From: Bifidobacterium sp. ESL0775
Lineage (GTDB): Bacteria; Actinomycetota; Actinomycetes; Actinomycetales; Bifidobacteriaceae
Direction: 5' to 3'
Length of the DNA: 64,000 bases
NCBI RefSeq assembly: GCF_029395475.1
Contig: NZ_CP113917.1
Span: forward strand, 1 to 64,000
Shown: positions 1-13,671 of the stretch, in pieces
Layout of the letters: each line of letters opens with the position of its first letter
How positions within the stretch are numbered: the stretch's first letter is position 1
The notes under the pieces: model-generated
The model's input: the letters and a program-made list of their open reading frames with translations, nothing else
Told to the model about the DNA's origin: nothing
The model's database searches: none
Translations under genes and position numbers: made by a program

Positions 1-66
1 AGGATGTCGTGCGTGTGTCCCGGGTGTGGGCGGTTGGTGTGGCCCGGGCGGGGCCGGGCATGCGAA

Positions 67-102
67 AGGCCCCGCGGGAGCTGGTGCTCAACCGCGGGGC
101 CT
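67..102 (-). terminator. rRNA operon terminator
   Basis: A GC-rich hairpin with stem arms AGGCCCCGCGG and CCGCGGGGCCT lies just past the 3' end of the 5S gene on the minus strand and is followed by a short T run. It fits an intrinsic terminator of the rRNA operon. Bases 1-66 hold nothing I recognise beyond G-rich sequence. Confidence 0.75.
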
Positions 103-112
103 TCGTTACGTG

Positions 113-232
113 TGGTGCGGCGGCGGGCTACTCTCCCACACCCTGTCGGGTGCAGTACCATCGCCGTGCCAGGCCTTAGCTTCCGGGTTCGGAATGGGAC
201 CGGGCGTCTCCCCTGGGCTATGGCCGCCGCAA
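113..232 (-). rRNA. rrf: 5S ribosomal RNA
   Basis: Read on the minus strand this begins GGCGGCCATAGC and contains the conserved CCCATTCCGAAC block of 5S rRNA, with complementary terminal arms. It lies downstream of the 23S gene in the order 16S-23S-5S. The ends are set by the terminal helix and may be off by a few bases. Confidence 0.95.
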
Positions 233-388
233 ATCTTATGTTGTGCGCAACCCGGGGGTTGCGGGATGTGGCGGCTCGGGAACCGGAAAGCGGACGCGTA
301 TCGGATGCAAATCGAGTTGTGCCATCCAAGCGCTAGTGCTGCCTGGAGTCAATCGCAGGGGATGCCCTCACGTCCCCAACGAATGGGG

Positions 389-5407
<5,019 letters not shown>

Positions 5408-5675
5408 AAACATGAAAGGCCGAGAAAATCGGCTCCATACAAAATAATTGACGGAACCATCCCATAAGGGGGGATGGTCCACACTAAAAACCCCGACACC
5501 CTTCAAAACCCCTCGGCTACCCGGCAGAACCGGGCGGGCATCGGACTGGCAATCAAAAAAAGCTTTACATATAAAAAGTAGTACAGACACACTCTTGAGT
5601 TCTCAAACCACCACCACACCAACAAACAATCTCAACTCTTGGAGAGGAAGTTGCCGTGTTGAGCAGCAAGAGATA

Positions 5676-5704
5676 AATATACGCGGAAATAAGACTTTGT
5701 GCAA
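5676..5704 (-). promoter_or_regulatory. rRNA operon promoter
   Basis: On the minus strand TTGCAC (5699-5704) and TATATT (5676-5681) are separated by exactly 17 bp, about 270 nt upstream of the 16S gene. This is the best sigma-70-type promoter in the region. The stretch 5408-5675 would be the transcribed leader used in antitermination and processing. Confidence 0.75.
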
Positions 5705-5757
5705 GTCAAAGGACACAAAAACCTTAAGAACCGTTGCAATGATGCGGCTCTTTCGGC

Positions 5758-5801
5758 GTGTCACTACAGGTGTCACTGCACCTTTATGCGTTATTGTAGT
5801 G
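5758..5801. repeat. Direct and inverted repeats upstream of the rRNA promoter
   Basis: Two direct copies of GTGTCACTRCA lie 12 bp apart, and CACTACA at 5762 pairs with TGTAGTG at 5795, with an inner AGGTG/CACCT pair. The element sits between the divergent rRNA promoter and the sirtuin gene. It could be a protein-binding site or an upstream activating site; the role is unknown. Confidence 0.4.
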
Positions 5802-5924
5802 CGGAAATATGAAGAATCAAATCGGACTGATCAATTCACACGCATAATGAGATAGGACGATAATTCACAATATATAGAGGTAACGCGTTCCTGGCCTATT
5901 CGTCCGCTGAATGGCGCTTTTGAC

Positions 5925-5930
5925 TACAAT
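5925..5930 (+). promoter_or_regulatory. -10 box for a leaderless sirtuin transcript
   Basis: TACAAT ends 7 nt before ATG 5938, which would place transcription initiation at or next to the start codon. No Shine-Dalgarno precedes this ATG. No convincing -35 box is visible. Confidence 0.5.
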
Positions 5931-5937
5931 AGTATCT

Positions 5938-6696
5938 ATGACTAAAAAAATTGCGGTATTGACTGGTGCAGGCATTTCGACGTCGGCGGGAATCCCCGAC
6001 TTTCGTGGACCAAACGGCGTGTGGACCAAACATCCTGACCAGATGAGCGTCTATGACATCGACGCGTTCATAAGCGACAAGAAGGCGCGCGAGTATTCCT
6101 GGGCATGGCAGAAGGCGTCGCCGGTGTGGAACGCGCAGCCGGGCGAGGCACACAAGGCGCTGGTCAAGTTGGAAAAGGCTGGGTTGCTGACGCTTCTGGC
6201 CACGCAGAACTTTGACGCGCTGCACGAGAAAGCCGGCAATTCCAGCGATCTCATCGTCAACCTGCACGGCACCATCGGCACCTCACACTGCATGAAGTGC
6301 CATGCCGAATACAAGACGGCCGACATCATGGACAATCTCGACAACGAGCCGGACCCGCACTGCCACCGCAAACTGCCGTATAGCGGCAACCAAACCTGCA
6401 ACGGGCTCATCAAAACCGATGTGGTCTACTTCGGCGAGATGCTGCCAGACGGAGCCATGGAAAAGTCAATGGCTCGGGTGGCCAAAGCCGATGAGTTCTG
6501 GGTGATTGGATCGACGCTTGAGGTCTTCCCTGCCGCCTCGCTGGCACCGACCGCCGTGCAGGCCGGGGTACCGATGACCATTATGAATATGGGGCATACG
6601 CAATACGACAATATCGCCACGAGGCTCATTCATGACGATATCGCAAAAGCGCTGCCAGAGTTGGTTGACGAGACTATCGCCGAAGCGGAGAAATAG
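5938..6696 (+). CDS. NAD-dependent protein deacylase (sirtuin, Sir2 family)
   Basis: The 252-residue product is a complete class of Sir2 enzyme that removes acyl groups from lysines using NAD+. Visible motifs are GAGIS (10-14) and GIPDFRG (18-24) for NAD binding, TQNFDALH (89-96), the catalytic His in NLHGT (about 110), four zinc Cys (118, 121, 142, 154) and FGEMLP (about 164). The usual TQNIDGLH reads TQNFDALH, a double change next to the nicotinamide pocket. An ATG 27 nt upstream (5911) is in frame, but 5938 fits the family start and lies 7 nt after a TACAAT box, so I prefer it as a leaderless start. It is divergent from the rRNA operon. Confidence 0.9.
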   Translation: MTKKIAVLTGAGISTSAGIPDFRGPNGVWTKHPDQMSVYDIDAFISDKKAREYSWAWQKASPVWNAQPGEAHKALVKLEKAGLLTLLATQNFDALHEKAGNSSDLIVNLHGTIGTSHCMKCHAEYKTADIMDNLDNEPDPHCHRKLPYSGNQTCNGLIKTDVVYFGEMLPDGAMEKSMARVAKADEFWVIGSTLEVFPAASLAPTAVQAGVPMTIMNMGHTQYDNIATRLIHDDIAKALPELVDETIAEAEK

Positions 6697-6816
6697 AAAC
6701 GGCAGCCCGAAAGCCAAAACAAAGACCATTGAGCAAGTGGGATGCCTGCGGTATCTATTAGCGGCTTTGGGACGCCAACGAAGAATCAGGGAATGACATC
6801 CTTGAGAAAGTGATTA

Positions 6817-7248
6817 TTGACGATGACTATGAACGCGAAAGAGGAATTCTACCGAATTCTGGCAGAACAGACAGAGATGGCGCTGGCCACTTCGGTAGAT
6901 AATATTCCCGATGTCCGGATCGTCAATTTTTATTTCGATCCTGCAGAAAACATGCTTTACTTTGCGACGTTTAAAGACAACAACAAAGTCAAGGAAATGC
7001 AGGCAAATGCCCATGTCGCTTTCACGACCATTCCTCGTAGCGGCAATGCGCATGTGAAAGCACAAGGAATTGCTCGCCCAAGCGGGAAAAGCATCGATGA
7101 GATTGCTGACGAATTCGTTGCCAAGATTCCCGCTTATGAGAATACTCTGCGTGCAGCCGACGGAAACCTGCTGTTGTATGAAATCAGTTTTAGTATGGCA
7201 ACCGTGACCAAGGATCTCAGCGATATCGATACTTTTACTATCAAGTAA
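6817..7248 (+). CDS. Pyridoxamine 5'-phosphate oxidase-like flavin-binding protein
   Basis: A small protein of about 143 residues with the split-barrel pattern of the PNPOx-like family: an N-terminal helix, VDNIPDVRIVNFYFD, then FATFKDNNKVKEMQ, which resembles the FMN-contacting strand and helix. Such proteins bind FMN, F420 or heme and reduce varied substrates; the substrate here is unknown. The start is uncertain. TTG 6817 has a GAGAAAG element 6 nt upstream; ATG 6823 and ATG 6829 are also possible. It stands alone between the sirtuin and a terminator shared with ilvA. Bases 6697-6816 hold no other recognised feature. Confidence 0.75.
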   Translation: MTMTMNAKEEFYRILAEQTEMALATSVDNIPDVRIVNFYFDPAENMLYFATFKDNNKVKEMQANAHVAFTTIPRSGNAHVKAQGIARPSGKSIDEIADEFVAKIPAYENTLRAADGNLLLYEISFSMATVTKDLSDIDTFTIK

Positions 7249-7351
7249 ACATCACTATAACTTGATGGCATTGATATGAGCAGGTGGGATTGCAGGTATC
7301 GTGTGATTCCTGATACGAGAATCGCAATATAACCAATGTACAAGTAATAAG

Positions 7352-7399
7352 GATGTGGGTTTGCCGCAATCTAATGCTGCAGCAAACCCACATCTTTTT
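7352..7399. terminator. Bidirectional terminator
   Basis: A perfect 13-bp stem (GATGTGGGTTTGC with GCAAACCCACATC) is followed by TTTTT on the plus strand. It lies between convergent genes and can serve both the PNPOx-like gene and the threonine ammonia-lyase gene. Confidence 0.85.
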
Positions 7400-7411
7400 G
7401 AATGAGATTCT

Positions 7412-8677
7412 TTAGTAGATACGCTTGGGGTCGAAACCGGCGTCCTTGAGAGACTTGAGAACCTGGGCGATGTGGTCGGGGCCGTTGGTTTCGACGGTGA
7501 CGCCTAGGGAGACCGAGTCGGTGTAGTGGCCGGAGGCCTTGAACTGGTCATGATTGAGCTCGATGACGTTGGCGCGGGCATCCGCCAGGACTTGCGCGAC
7601 CTTGACCAGCTGGCCCGGGGTATCGGGCAGCTCGACCTCGAAGTTCATGATGCGGCCGCGGGCGATCATGCCCTTCTGGATGACTGCGCCGATGGTGACG
7701 GTGTCGATGTTGCCACCGGAGATGATCGGGACGATGACGTGCTTGCCCTTAGCCGCGGCGAAGACCCGCGAGCGCAGGCTCAGGTGCTCAAGAGCGGCCA
7801 GAGAGACGGCGCCGGCGGCCTCGACCACCAGTTTGTGCTTCTCCATCATCAGGAGGATCATCTCGTTGATGTCGCGCTCGGAGACCGTGATCAAATCATC
7901 AAGGTATTCGTTCAGGATCGCGAACGTCAAATCGCCGGGATGACCGACCGCGACGCCCTCGGCGGAAGTGACCACCTTGTCGGCGGGAACGACCGTGCCG
8001 GCCGCGAAGGAGTTCTTGAAAGCGGGTGAGCCTTCGGGGATCGCGCCGATGACGCGGACCTCGGGCTTGAAGGTCTTGATGGCGAGCGCCACGCCTGCGC
8101 CCAGGCCGCCGCCACCCAGCGGGACCACGACGTCGGTGACGTTCGGGACATCCTCGAGAATCTCAAGGCCGATGGTGCCCTGGCCGCAAAGCACCTCGTA
8201 ATCGTCGAAGGGATGGACATAGACCAAGCCGTCACGCTCGGAAAGCTTGGACGCGTATTCGGCGGCATCGTCGAACAGGTTGCCGTGCAGCACCACGTTG
8301 GCGCCGTAGGACTTCGTCGCGTCGACCTTGAGCGGTGGGGTGCTTTCGGGCATCACGATGGTGGCCTTCGCATGGCGCTCGCGGGCCGCGTAGGCGACAC
8401 CTTGCGCGTGGTTGCCGGCGGAAGCGGTGACGATGCCCTTGGCCAATTCCTCATCGGACAGCGAAGCGATCTTGTTGTAGGCGCCACGAATCTTGAAGGA
8501 ACCAGTGACTTGAAGGTTCTCCGGTTTCAGGAGAATCTCATGGCCGGTGGCCTCGGAAAGGGCCGGCGAAGGCATGATGCACGTATGGCGCGCGGTACCT
8601 TTGAGTCTTTGGGCGGCCTTCTTCAATTCGGTCGCGTGATCGTGCTGCAGTGCTTTGACAACGTCCTCTTGTTTCAT
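7412..8677 (-). CDS. ilvA: Threonine ammonia-lyase with C-terminal ACT domain
   Basis: The 421-residue product is a fold-type II PLP enzyme that converts threonine to 2-oxobutanoate and ammonia, the first step toward isoleucine. The PLP lysine is K62 in the SFKIRGAYNK motif, and a glycine loop (GGGGLGAG, about residue 190) holds the phosphate. A C-terminal ACT domain (from about 335) suggests amino-acid feedback control. Length fits the short TdcB-like/IlvA form with one ACT domain. Upstream, TACAAT lies 6 nt before ATG, so the gene is probably transcribed without a leader from its own promoter although it sits 57 bp downstream of otsAB on the same strand. Confidence 0.93.
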   Translation of the reverse strand: MKQEDVVKALQHDHATELKKAAQRLKGTARHTCIMPSPALSEATGHEILLKPENLQVTGSFKIRGAYNKIASLSDEELAKGIVTASAGNHAQGVAYAARERHAKATIVMPESTPPLKVDATKSYGANVVLHGNLFDDAAEYASKLSERDGLVYVHPFDDYEVLCGQGTIGLEILEDVPNVTDVVVPLGGGGLGAGVALAIKTFKPEVRVIGAIPEGSPAFKNSFAAGTVVPADKVVTSAEGVAVGHPGDLTFAILNEYLDDLITVSERDINEMILLMMEKHKLVVEAAGAVSLAALEHLSLRSRVFAAAKGKHVIVPIISGGNIDTVTIGAVIQKGMIARGRIMNFEVELPDTPGQLVKVAQVLADARANVIELNHDQFKASGHYTDSVSLGVTVETNGPDHIAQVLKSLKDAGFDPKRIY

Positions 8678-8683
8678 ACGGGA

Positions 8684-8689
8684 ATTGTA
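8684..8689 (-). promoter_or_regulatory. -10 box for leaderless ilvA
   Basis: On the minus strand TACAAT is followed by 6 nt and then the ilvA ATG. No Shine-Dalgarno or clear -35 is seen, consistent with a leaderless mRNA. Confidence 0.5.
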
Positions 8690-8734
8690 CGGCAGGTCGG
8701 CACGGCATCCGGCCGAATGTCCAAAAATGCGAAA

Positions 8735-11386
8735 TTACTTTTTGGATTTCGCCGAATGCTTGGGTTTCGCGGAGGTCTTGGCCTTGGACTTGCCCGCGGG
8801 CTCGGCCTTCGCCGTGGCAACGGACGCCGGCTCTGGCTTGGATTCGGACTTGAGCTTGGGTTTCGCCTTCGACTCGATCTCGGGAGTCGAGCCTGCGGCG
8901 ACCGCTTCGGACTCGGCCACCAGATAACCCAACAGACGCGCCGTGTCGGTTGGGGTCGCGATGCGGGAACGGGCATTGGTGTCGCCTGGACCGACCTTGA
9001 CGGCCCAGCCGATCAGGGACTTGCCGTCCTGCTGGACATCGCTTTCCGCAGCAGCCGAAGAGGGAGCCTTCTGCGTTGTCTCGACGACTCCACGAGGCTC
9101 CGCGTTGCTGCCAGCGGCGGCGATGATGGAGGCGAACATCGTCTCGTCAGTGGTGTCGTCGCCCAAGGCCAACACGAAATCATAACGGCCACAGCGCAAC
9201 AATGGCTCCACTGCCTGCCCTTTGCTCACATTCGCCGGGCAGACCTCGATGACCTTGGCGTTGCGCATGACCATCAGATCGTATTGCGGGCAGATCTTTT
9301 TGAGCTCGGCCACCAGGCGTTCGCGCTGTTCCTTGGCGAGTTTCTGGTCGCTCAGGCGGTAATGCCAAGCCAGATCCGTGGACTTGTGCTCGATGAATGA
9401 TTCCGGAACACGGGCGACCGACTTGTTCATGATGGTCTCGATGATCGGGCGCCATTCCTCGGGATCGGGCAAGCCGTCGGCACGCTTCCATACGCGCTTG
9501 GAGGCCGCGGCGTCGGAGGCGACTGGCTCGCTGCGCCATGCGCCGTGCTCGGCGATGAGGCCGACCGGCAAATCGCCGAACCAATCCTCCATCGTCTCCT
9601 GCGTGCGCCCGGAAACGATGTACAGATCCACATCGGGGATGGAACCGACCTGGCGAAGCAAAGCCAACAGACGACGCGTCGGCTTCGCGCGGCCCGGGGT
9701 GCGCACCAGCTGGGTCAGCGTGCCGTCGTAATCGCACAGCAACAATTTGCGCTTGGACTGGCCCCACTGATGGACCAAATGGTCGCGCTGGGCGCTCTGC
9801 AAGCGGCGGTCGGCCATGCGCGGATCGCTGACCTGGCGCAAGGTGCTCAAGAACTCTGTGCTCCACAGACTCGCGGTGCGGTATTTCAGGCGGGCCTGCA
9901 TGGCGGCGTTGCGGCGCTTGGCCTCGCCGGAACCGATCTCGAGGGCCGAATGCAAGGCCTCGCACACGGCCTCGGTGTCGTAAGGGTTGACGATGAAGGC
10001 ATCGGTCAGCTCACGTGCCGCACCGCATTCGTCGGAAAGCACCAGCGCGCCATCGCCACCATCGCGGGCGGCCAAGTATTCCTTGGCGACCAGGTTCATG
10101 CCGTCGCGCAACGGGGTGACCAGCGCGACGTCGCCGGCGGTGTAGATGCCGCAAACCGGCTTGATGGGCAGCGAGCGGGTGATGTAATGGATCGGGGTCC
10201 ACGAAAGCAGCGAATACTTGCCGTTGATCTCGCCGACCAACTGGTCGACCTGGTCCTTGAGCTGGCGGTAGGTCTCAACGTCCTCGCGCGAAGGCGTGGC
10301 CAGCAGGTAATAGGTGACGTGGCCTACCCATTCCGGGTAGCGGCTGAGCATCAGGGCGAAGGCGCGCAGGCGCTCCGGCAGGCCCTTCGTGTAATCGAGG
10401 CGATCGACGGAGATGACGACCTTGTTGCCTTTGGTGCCGCGCTTGGCCGCCGCAGATTGCGCCAGCTTGACCTCGGAAAGGTCGTCTTCGGTGTATGTGC
10501 TCCAATTCTCACTGGCCTCGGCCGCGGCTTGGGATTCTGCGGAAAGCGAGGTGCTCACGCGCCTAGTGCGCTTGCCGCTGACAGCCTCGATGCCGTGGCG
10601 CATAGCCTGCGCGAGGCTGGAATGGGCGTTGCGGCGGTAGAGGCCGTAATCGATACCGATGGGGAAGGCGTCGACCGTGACGAAGCGTTGCGTCCCACCT
10701 TGCTGAACCGGAATGCGGCCGTCCTTGTCGACCTCGGTATGAAGCAGCGAGCGCACAGAGGCGAGGAAATTCACGCAGAAATCCTCGGTATGGAAGCCCA
10801 GCAAATCGGCCCCCATCAGGCCTTCAAGCAGTTCCTTGCCGTTGGGCAACTGGTGGAAGATCTCGGGGCTCGGGAACGGAATGTGAAGGAACCAGCCGAT
10901 TTTGAGCTTGGGGAAGCGGGCGCGCAACAGGGCCGGCAACAGCATGAGATGGTAATCCTGGATCCACACGGTGTCATCGGGATTGACCAGCTCGACGATG
11001 GCGTCGGCGAACTTCTGGTTGACTTCCTGGTAGACCTTCCACGTCGAGGAATCGAACTTGGCCTGGTGGGCGAAATCATGGAACAGCGGCCACAACGTAT
11101 CGTTGGAATAGCCGGCATAGTAGCCGTCGATTTCCCTTTGATCGAGGAAAACCGGGATGCAACGGTTGCTGGTGAACTCGTCGCTGATTTTCTCGATCTC
11201 GGCTTTGCTGCGGGTCTGGGGATCGATGCCGCTCCAACCGACCCACAGGCAATCGTTGTGGGATTTGTGGTAGGGGCCGATGGCCGTGGCGAGCCCGCCG
11301 ATGTTCTGGCTCAAGGCATACGTACCATCCTGCTTGGCATGCAACGACATGGGGAGTCTATTGGAAACGATAATCAAACGAGCCAT
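8735..11386 (-). CDS. otsAB: Fused trehalose-6-phosphate synthase and phosphatase (OtsA-OtsB)
   Basis: The 883-residue protein makes trehalose-6-phosphate from UDP-glucose and glucose-6-phosphate and then removes the phosphate. The N-terminal GT20 domain (about 1-480) shows [19 protein letters not shown] and [14 protein letters not shown]. The HAD-type phosphatase domain (from about 560) shows [10 protein letters not shown] with the nucleophile Asp, and [10 protein letters not shown] near its end. A Lys/Ala/Ser-rich tail of about 45 residues follows and looks disordered. I chose ATG 11386 because GAAGGAG lies 5 nt upstream; an in-frame start 30 nt further upstream lacks one. A single polypeptide could channel the intermediate. 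Trehalose protects against osmotic and drying stress. Confidence 0.93.
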   Translation of the reverse strand: MARLIIVSNRLPMSLHAKQDGTYALSQNIGGLATAIGPYHKSHNDCLWVGWSGIDPQTRSKAEIEKISDEFTSNRCIPVFLDQREIDGYYAGYSNDTLWPLFHDFAHQAKFDSSTWKVYQEVNQKFADAIVELVNPDDTVWIQDYHLMLLPALLRARFPKLKIGWFLHIPFPSPEIFHQLPNGKELLEGLMGADLLGFHTEDFCVNFLASVRSLLHTEVDKDGRIPVQQGGTQRFVTVDAFPIGIDYGLYRRNAHSSLAQAMRHGIEAVSGKRTRRVSTSLSAESQAAAEASENWSTYTEDDLSEVKLAQSAAAKRGTKGNKVVISVDRLDYTKGLPERLRAFALMLSRYPEWVGHVTYYLLATPSREDVETYRQLKDQVDQLVGEINGKYSLLSWTPIHYITRSLPIKPVCGIYTAGDVALVTPLRDGMNLVAKEYLAARDGGDGALVLSDECGAARELTDAFIVNPYDTEAVCEALHSALEIGSGEAKRRNAAMQARLKYRTASLWSTEFLSTLRQVSDPRMADRRLQSAQRDHLVHQWGQSKRKLLLCDYDGTLTQLVRTPGRAKPTRRLLALLRQVGSIPDVDLYIVSGRTQETMEDWFGDLPVGLIAEHGAWRSEPVASDAAASKRVWKRADGLPDPEEWRPIIETIMNKSVARVPESFIEHKSTDLAWHYRLSDQKLAKEQRERLVAELKKICPQYDLMVMRNAKVIEVCPANVSKGQAVEPLLRCGRYDFVLALGDDTTDETMFASIIAAAGSNAEPRGVVETTQKAPSSAAAESDVQQDGKSLIGWAVKVGPGDTNARSRIATPTDTARLLGYLVAESEAVAAGSTPEIESKAKPKLKSESKPEPASVATAKAEPAGKSKAKTSAKPKHSAKSKK

Positions 11387-11470
11387 GAATGCTCCTTCAC
11401 TCTTCAGGGGAACCACCTCTGCGCGTCCATGCGGATATCTTCAGCCATTTGGACGCATATCACTACTTAC

Positions 11471-11476
11471 AGTATA
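11471..11476 (-). promoter_or_regulatory. Candidate otsAB -10 box
   Basis: TATACT on the minus strand lies about 85 nt upstream of the otsAB start. Between 11503 and 11521 a TTTGCAA motif occurs twice in direct orientation, possibly an operator. The -35 is not clear. Confidence 0.35.
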
Positions 11477-11695
11477 AGCACCAAATTCCAGCGGAGAGAA
11501 CGGTTTGCAAAATGTTGCAAAGTGGCTTGGTAATACTAGACAAACATAAAACGTATGACCGGCGGTCTTATCGCAAGACAATCCACGCTAAACCGCGCGA
11601 TGAACCTAAAATGGAAGATTGACGGTTGGCGGCCGCGTCCTTGCCTATTACCAGACGGGCGGCGACAGCGCGACAGAACACGAAGAGGCGGATAT

Positions 11696-12691
11696 ATGGC
11701 GGAACAGGAATGGAAGGACAGCGGCGAGGGCGGAGTGGGCCTCGGGAAGGATGCATCGGCGAACTCGGCAGCGGCCGCGCGGACGGATTCGGCGATGGAT
11801 TCGGCGACGGACGCACAGACGAATCCAACAACTCCGAAAATGGCGGGGGCAGAGAATGGCAACGATGAGATCGCGGACGCCGAAGCCGCGCCGAACCGCG
11901 GGCCAGTGCAACAGATCGTCGTCATGATCGTGGCCGGGCTCATCGCCGGATTCTTCTCCGGGCTGTTCGGCATCGGCGGCGGGTCGATCATCGTGCCGAT
12001 GCTCGTCTGGCTGGGCATGAGCCAGCGCCACGCGGCGGCGACCTCATTGGCGGCCATCATCCCGCTTTCGATCTCCGGGGTCATCTCCTACGCGATGGGC
12101 GGGCATGTCGATTGGATCGCGGCGCTGCTGATGGTGGTGGGGACGATCATCGGCTCGCAAATCGGCAGCTGGCTTCTTTCGAGGCTTCCCGAGGTGTTCC
12201 TGCGTTGGTTCTTCGTGGCGTTCCTGGCGTTCGTCGTGGTCAGCCAGCTCATTCTGACGCCTTCGCGCAACTCCAGCATCCACCTGACCGTCATCAAAGG
12301 CATCCTGCTCGTACTGCTTGGGGTGCTCATCGGCATGCTTTCGGCGCTTCTGGGCATAGGCGGCGGGGCCATCACCGTGCCCGCGCTTTCGCTTTTGTTC
12401 GGGGCCAGCGATTTGATTGCGCGCGGCACCTCGCTGCTGGCGATGTTCCCCAGCGCCATCACCGGCACCATCGCCAACTGGAAACGTGGGCTGGTGCATT
12501 TGAAGAACGGCCTGATCATTGGCATTGCAGCTGCCCTGGGCACACCGCTGGGCGTGCAGGTCGCCTCGTTCGTGTCGGCGAAGATGGGCTCCTACCTGCT
12601 GGCGGCCTACCTTTTCATCATCATGCTGCGTTCCGCATGGACGGCTCTGAAGATCACGCCTGGCATCGGGCCGAAACTGCCACGGAAATAA
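11696..12691 (+). CDS. TauE/SafE family membrane permease (sulfite exporter-like)
   Basis: About 331 residues. A Ser/Ala/Asp-rich hydrophilic N-terminus of about 75 residues is followed by roughly eight membrane segments. The two family signatures appear as GLFGIGGGSIIVPML and LLGIGGGAITVPAL, one in each half of the inverted-repeat fold. Members move sulfite, sulfoacetate or other organic anions; the substrate here is not known. ATG 11696 has GAAGAGG 7 nt upstream; an in-frame ATG at 11555 gives a long unconserved extension and is not preferred. It is divergent from otsAB. Confidence 0.85.
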   Translation: MAEQEWKDSGEGGVGLGKDASANSAAAARTDSAMDSATDAQTNPTTPKMAGAENGNDEIADAEAAPNRGPVQQIVVMIVAGLIAGFFSGLFGIGGGSIIVPMLVWLGMSQRHAAATSLAAIIPLSISGVISYAMGGHVDWIAALLMVVGTIIGSQIGSWLLSRLPEVFLRWFFVAFLAFVVVSQLILTPSRNSSIHLTVIKGILLVLLGVLIGMLSALLGIGGGAITVPALSLLFGASDLIARGTSLLAMFPSAITGTIANWKRGLVHLKNGLIIGIAAALGTPLGVQVASFVSAKMGSYLLAAYLFIIMLRSAWTALKITPGIGPKLPRK

Positions 12692-12723
12692 GCGTTAATC
12701 GAGAATAGGAAGATTCAGAGATC

Positions 12724-12890
12724 ATTTTCTAGCATGCCGCCACGGAGCTGCTAGAAAAACCATCATTTAGCCGCTCTCAGTGACTGCTCTCTAGCATCGG
12801 TACGAGCACATGCCGAAAACGATCATTTACACGCCATAAATGAACGGTTTTCGGCATAACGTCACGAAGATGCTAGAAAACGGTCATTCG
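12724..12890. repeat. Palindromic intergenic repeats between the permease and tadA
   Basis: Two hairpins lie in tandem. The first pairs TTTTCTAGCA with TGCTAGAAAA. The second, 12811-12855, is a stem of about 20 bp with one mismatch, beginning TGCCGAAAAC and ending GTTTTCGGCA. A further half-unit (ATGCTAGAAAACGGTCATT) extends into the 3' end of the tadA gene. A shared motif GAAAAC-NN-TCATTTA occurs three times. The second hairpin may also act as a terminator for the convergent genes. Confidence 0.7.
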
Positions 12891-13533
12891 CAGCGCCTGT
12901 TGAACGCTTCCTTGCAAAAAACTTTGCTAACAGATTCACGCATTCCGATTCGCGCACGCCGCCGAGGACTTCGGGGCGAGCACCGACATGAGGATCGCGC
13001 GGAATATCCCAAACCGAGCCGCACGCGCCGAGCTTCGCGTCCCATGCACCGAAGACGATATGGCCGACATGGGCCTGCAGCGCGGCGCCGGCGCACATCG
13101 GACACGGCTCGAGGGTGACCACGAGCGTGCAATCAGCGAGATTCCAAGTCTTCTTGGCAGATATTCGCGAGTTCCCATCCGTCGCTGACGACTCAGCAAA
13201 ATTCCTCGCGCCAACACCACCTACGCTGGGTTTCTTCTCAATCCCTTTTGCGCTTTTATCGTCAGACTTATGAGAATCTTCCAATTGTATTACGTCAGTA
13301 TCTTTGAAATCATCCCCGAAACACCCATAATTCCTCGCCGCATCGCGCATCGCCAATACCTCGGCATGGGCGAGTGGGTCGCCGTCGGCCTCGCGGCGAT
13401 TACGGCCACGGCCGATGATCGAGCCACCGGCATCGAGCACGACCGCGCCCACGGGAACCTCACCCGCATCCGCCGCCTCGCGTGCCAAATCCAGCGCCAC
13501 ACCCATCGCGTTCCGCGCACTTGCCATATCCAT
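12862..13533 (-). CDS. tadA: tRNA adenosine(34) deaminase-like nucleoside deaminase
   Basis: The 223-residue product belongs to the zinc cytidine-deaminase-like family. HAE (56-58) carries a zinc ligand and the proton-shuttle Glu, and PCPMC (143-147) gives the other ligands, as in TadA, which makes inosine at position 34 of tRNA-Arg. TadA is usually about 150-170 residues. Here a hydrophilic stretch of about 59 residues (71-129), rich in Ser, Lys and Asp, separates the two zinc motifs. The last residues (NDRFLASS) are encoded inside an intergenic repeat unit. TAGACT ends 6 nt before ATG, so it may be leaderless, though GGAA also precedes the start. Confidence 0.85.
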   Translation of the reverse strand: MDMASARNAMGVALDLAREAADAGEVPVGAVVLDAGGSIIGRGRNRREADGDPLAHAEVLAMRDAARNYGCFGDDFKDTDVIQLEDSHKSDDKSAKGIEKKPSVGGVGARNFAESSATDGNSRISAKKTWNLADCTLVVTLEPCPMCAGAALQAHVGHIVFGAWDAKLGACGSVWDIPRDPHVGARPEVLGGVRESECVNLLAKFFARKRSTGAANDRFLASS

Positions 13534-13671
13534 GGTTCCAGTCTAAAGGCAAAGCGCAAAGCTTGAGGCATAATGTCGAAACGCGATTCGTTATAGTGGA
13601 TATGTATTGTGTCCGTTGCCTAAAACCGCAATGAAGCCCGACTACGAACAAAACGAAAGGAACCGAAAGCC

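Noticed and set aside
9545..11533. A 662-codon plus-strand frame opposite otsAB
   Set aside because: It is antisense to a clearly conserved OtsA-OtsB protein and its translation is a typical codon-shadow product rich in Arg, Gly and Ala.
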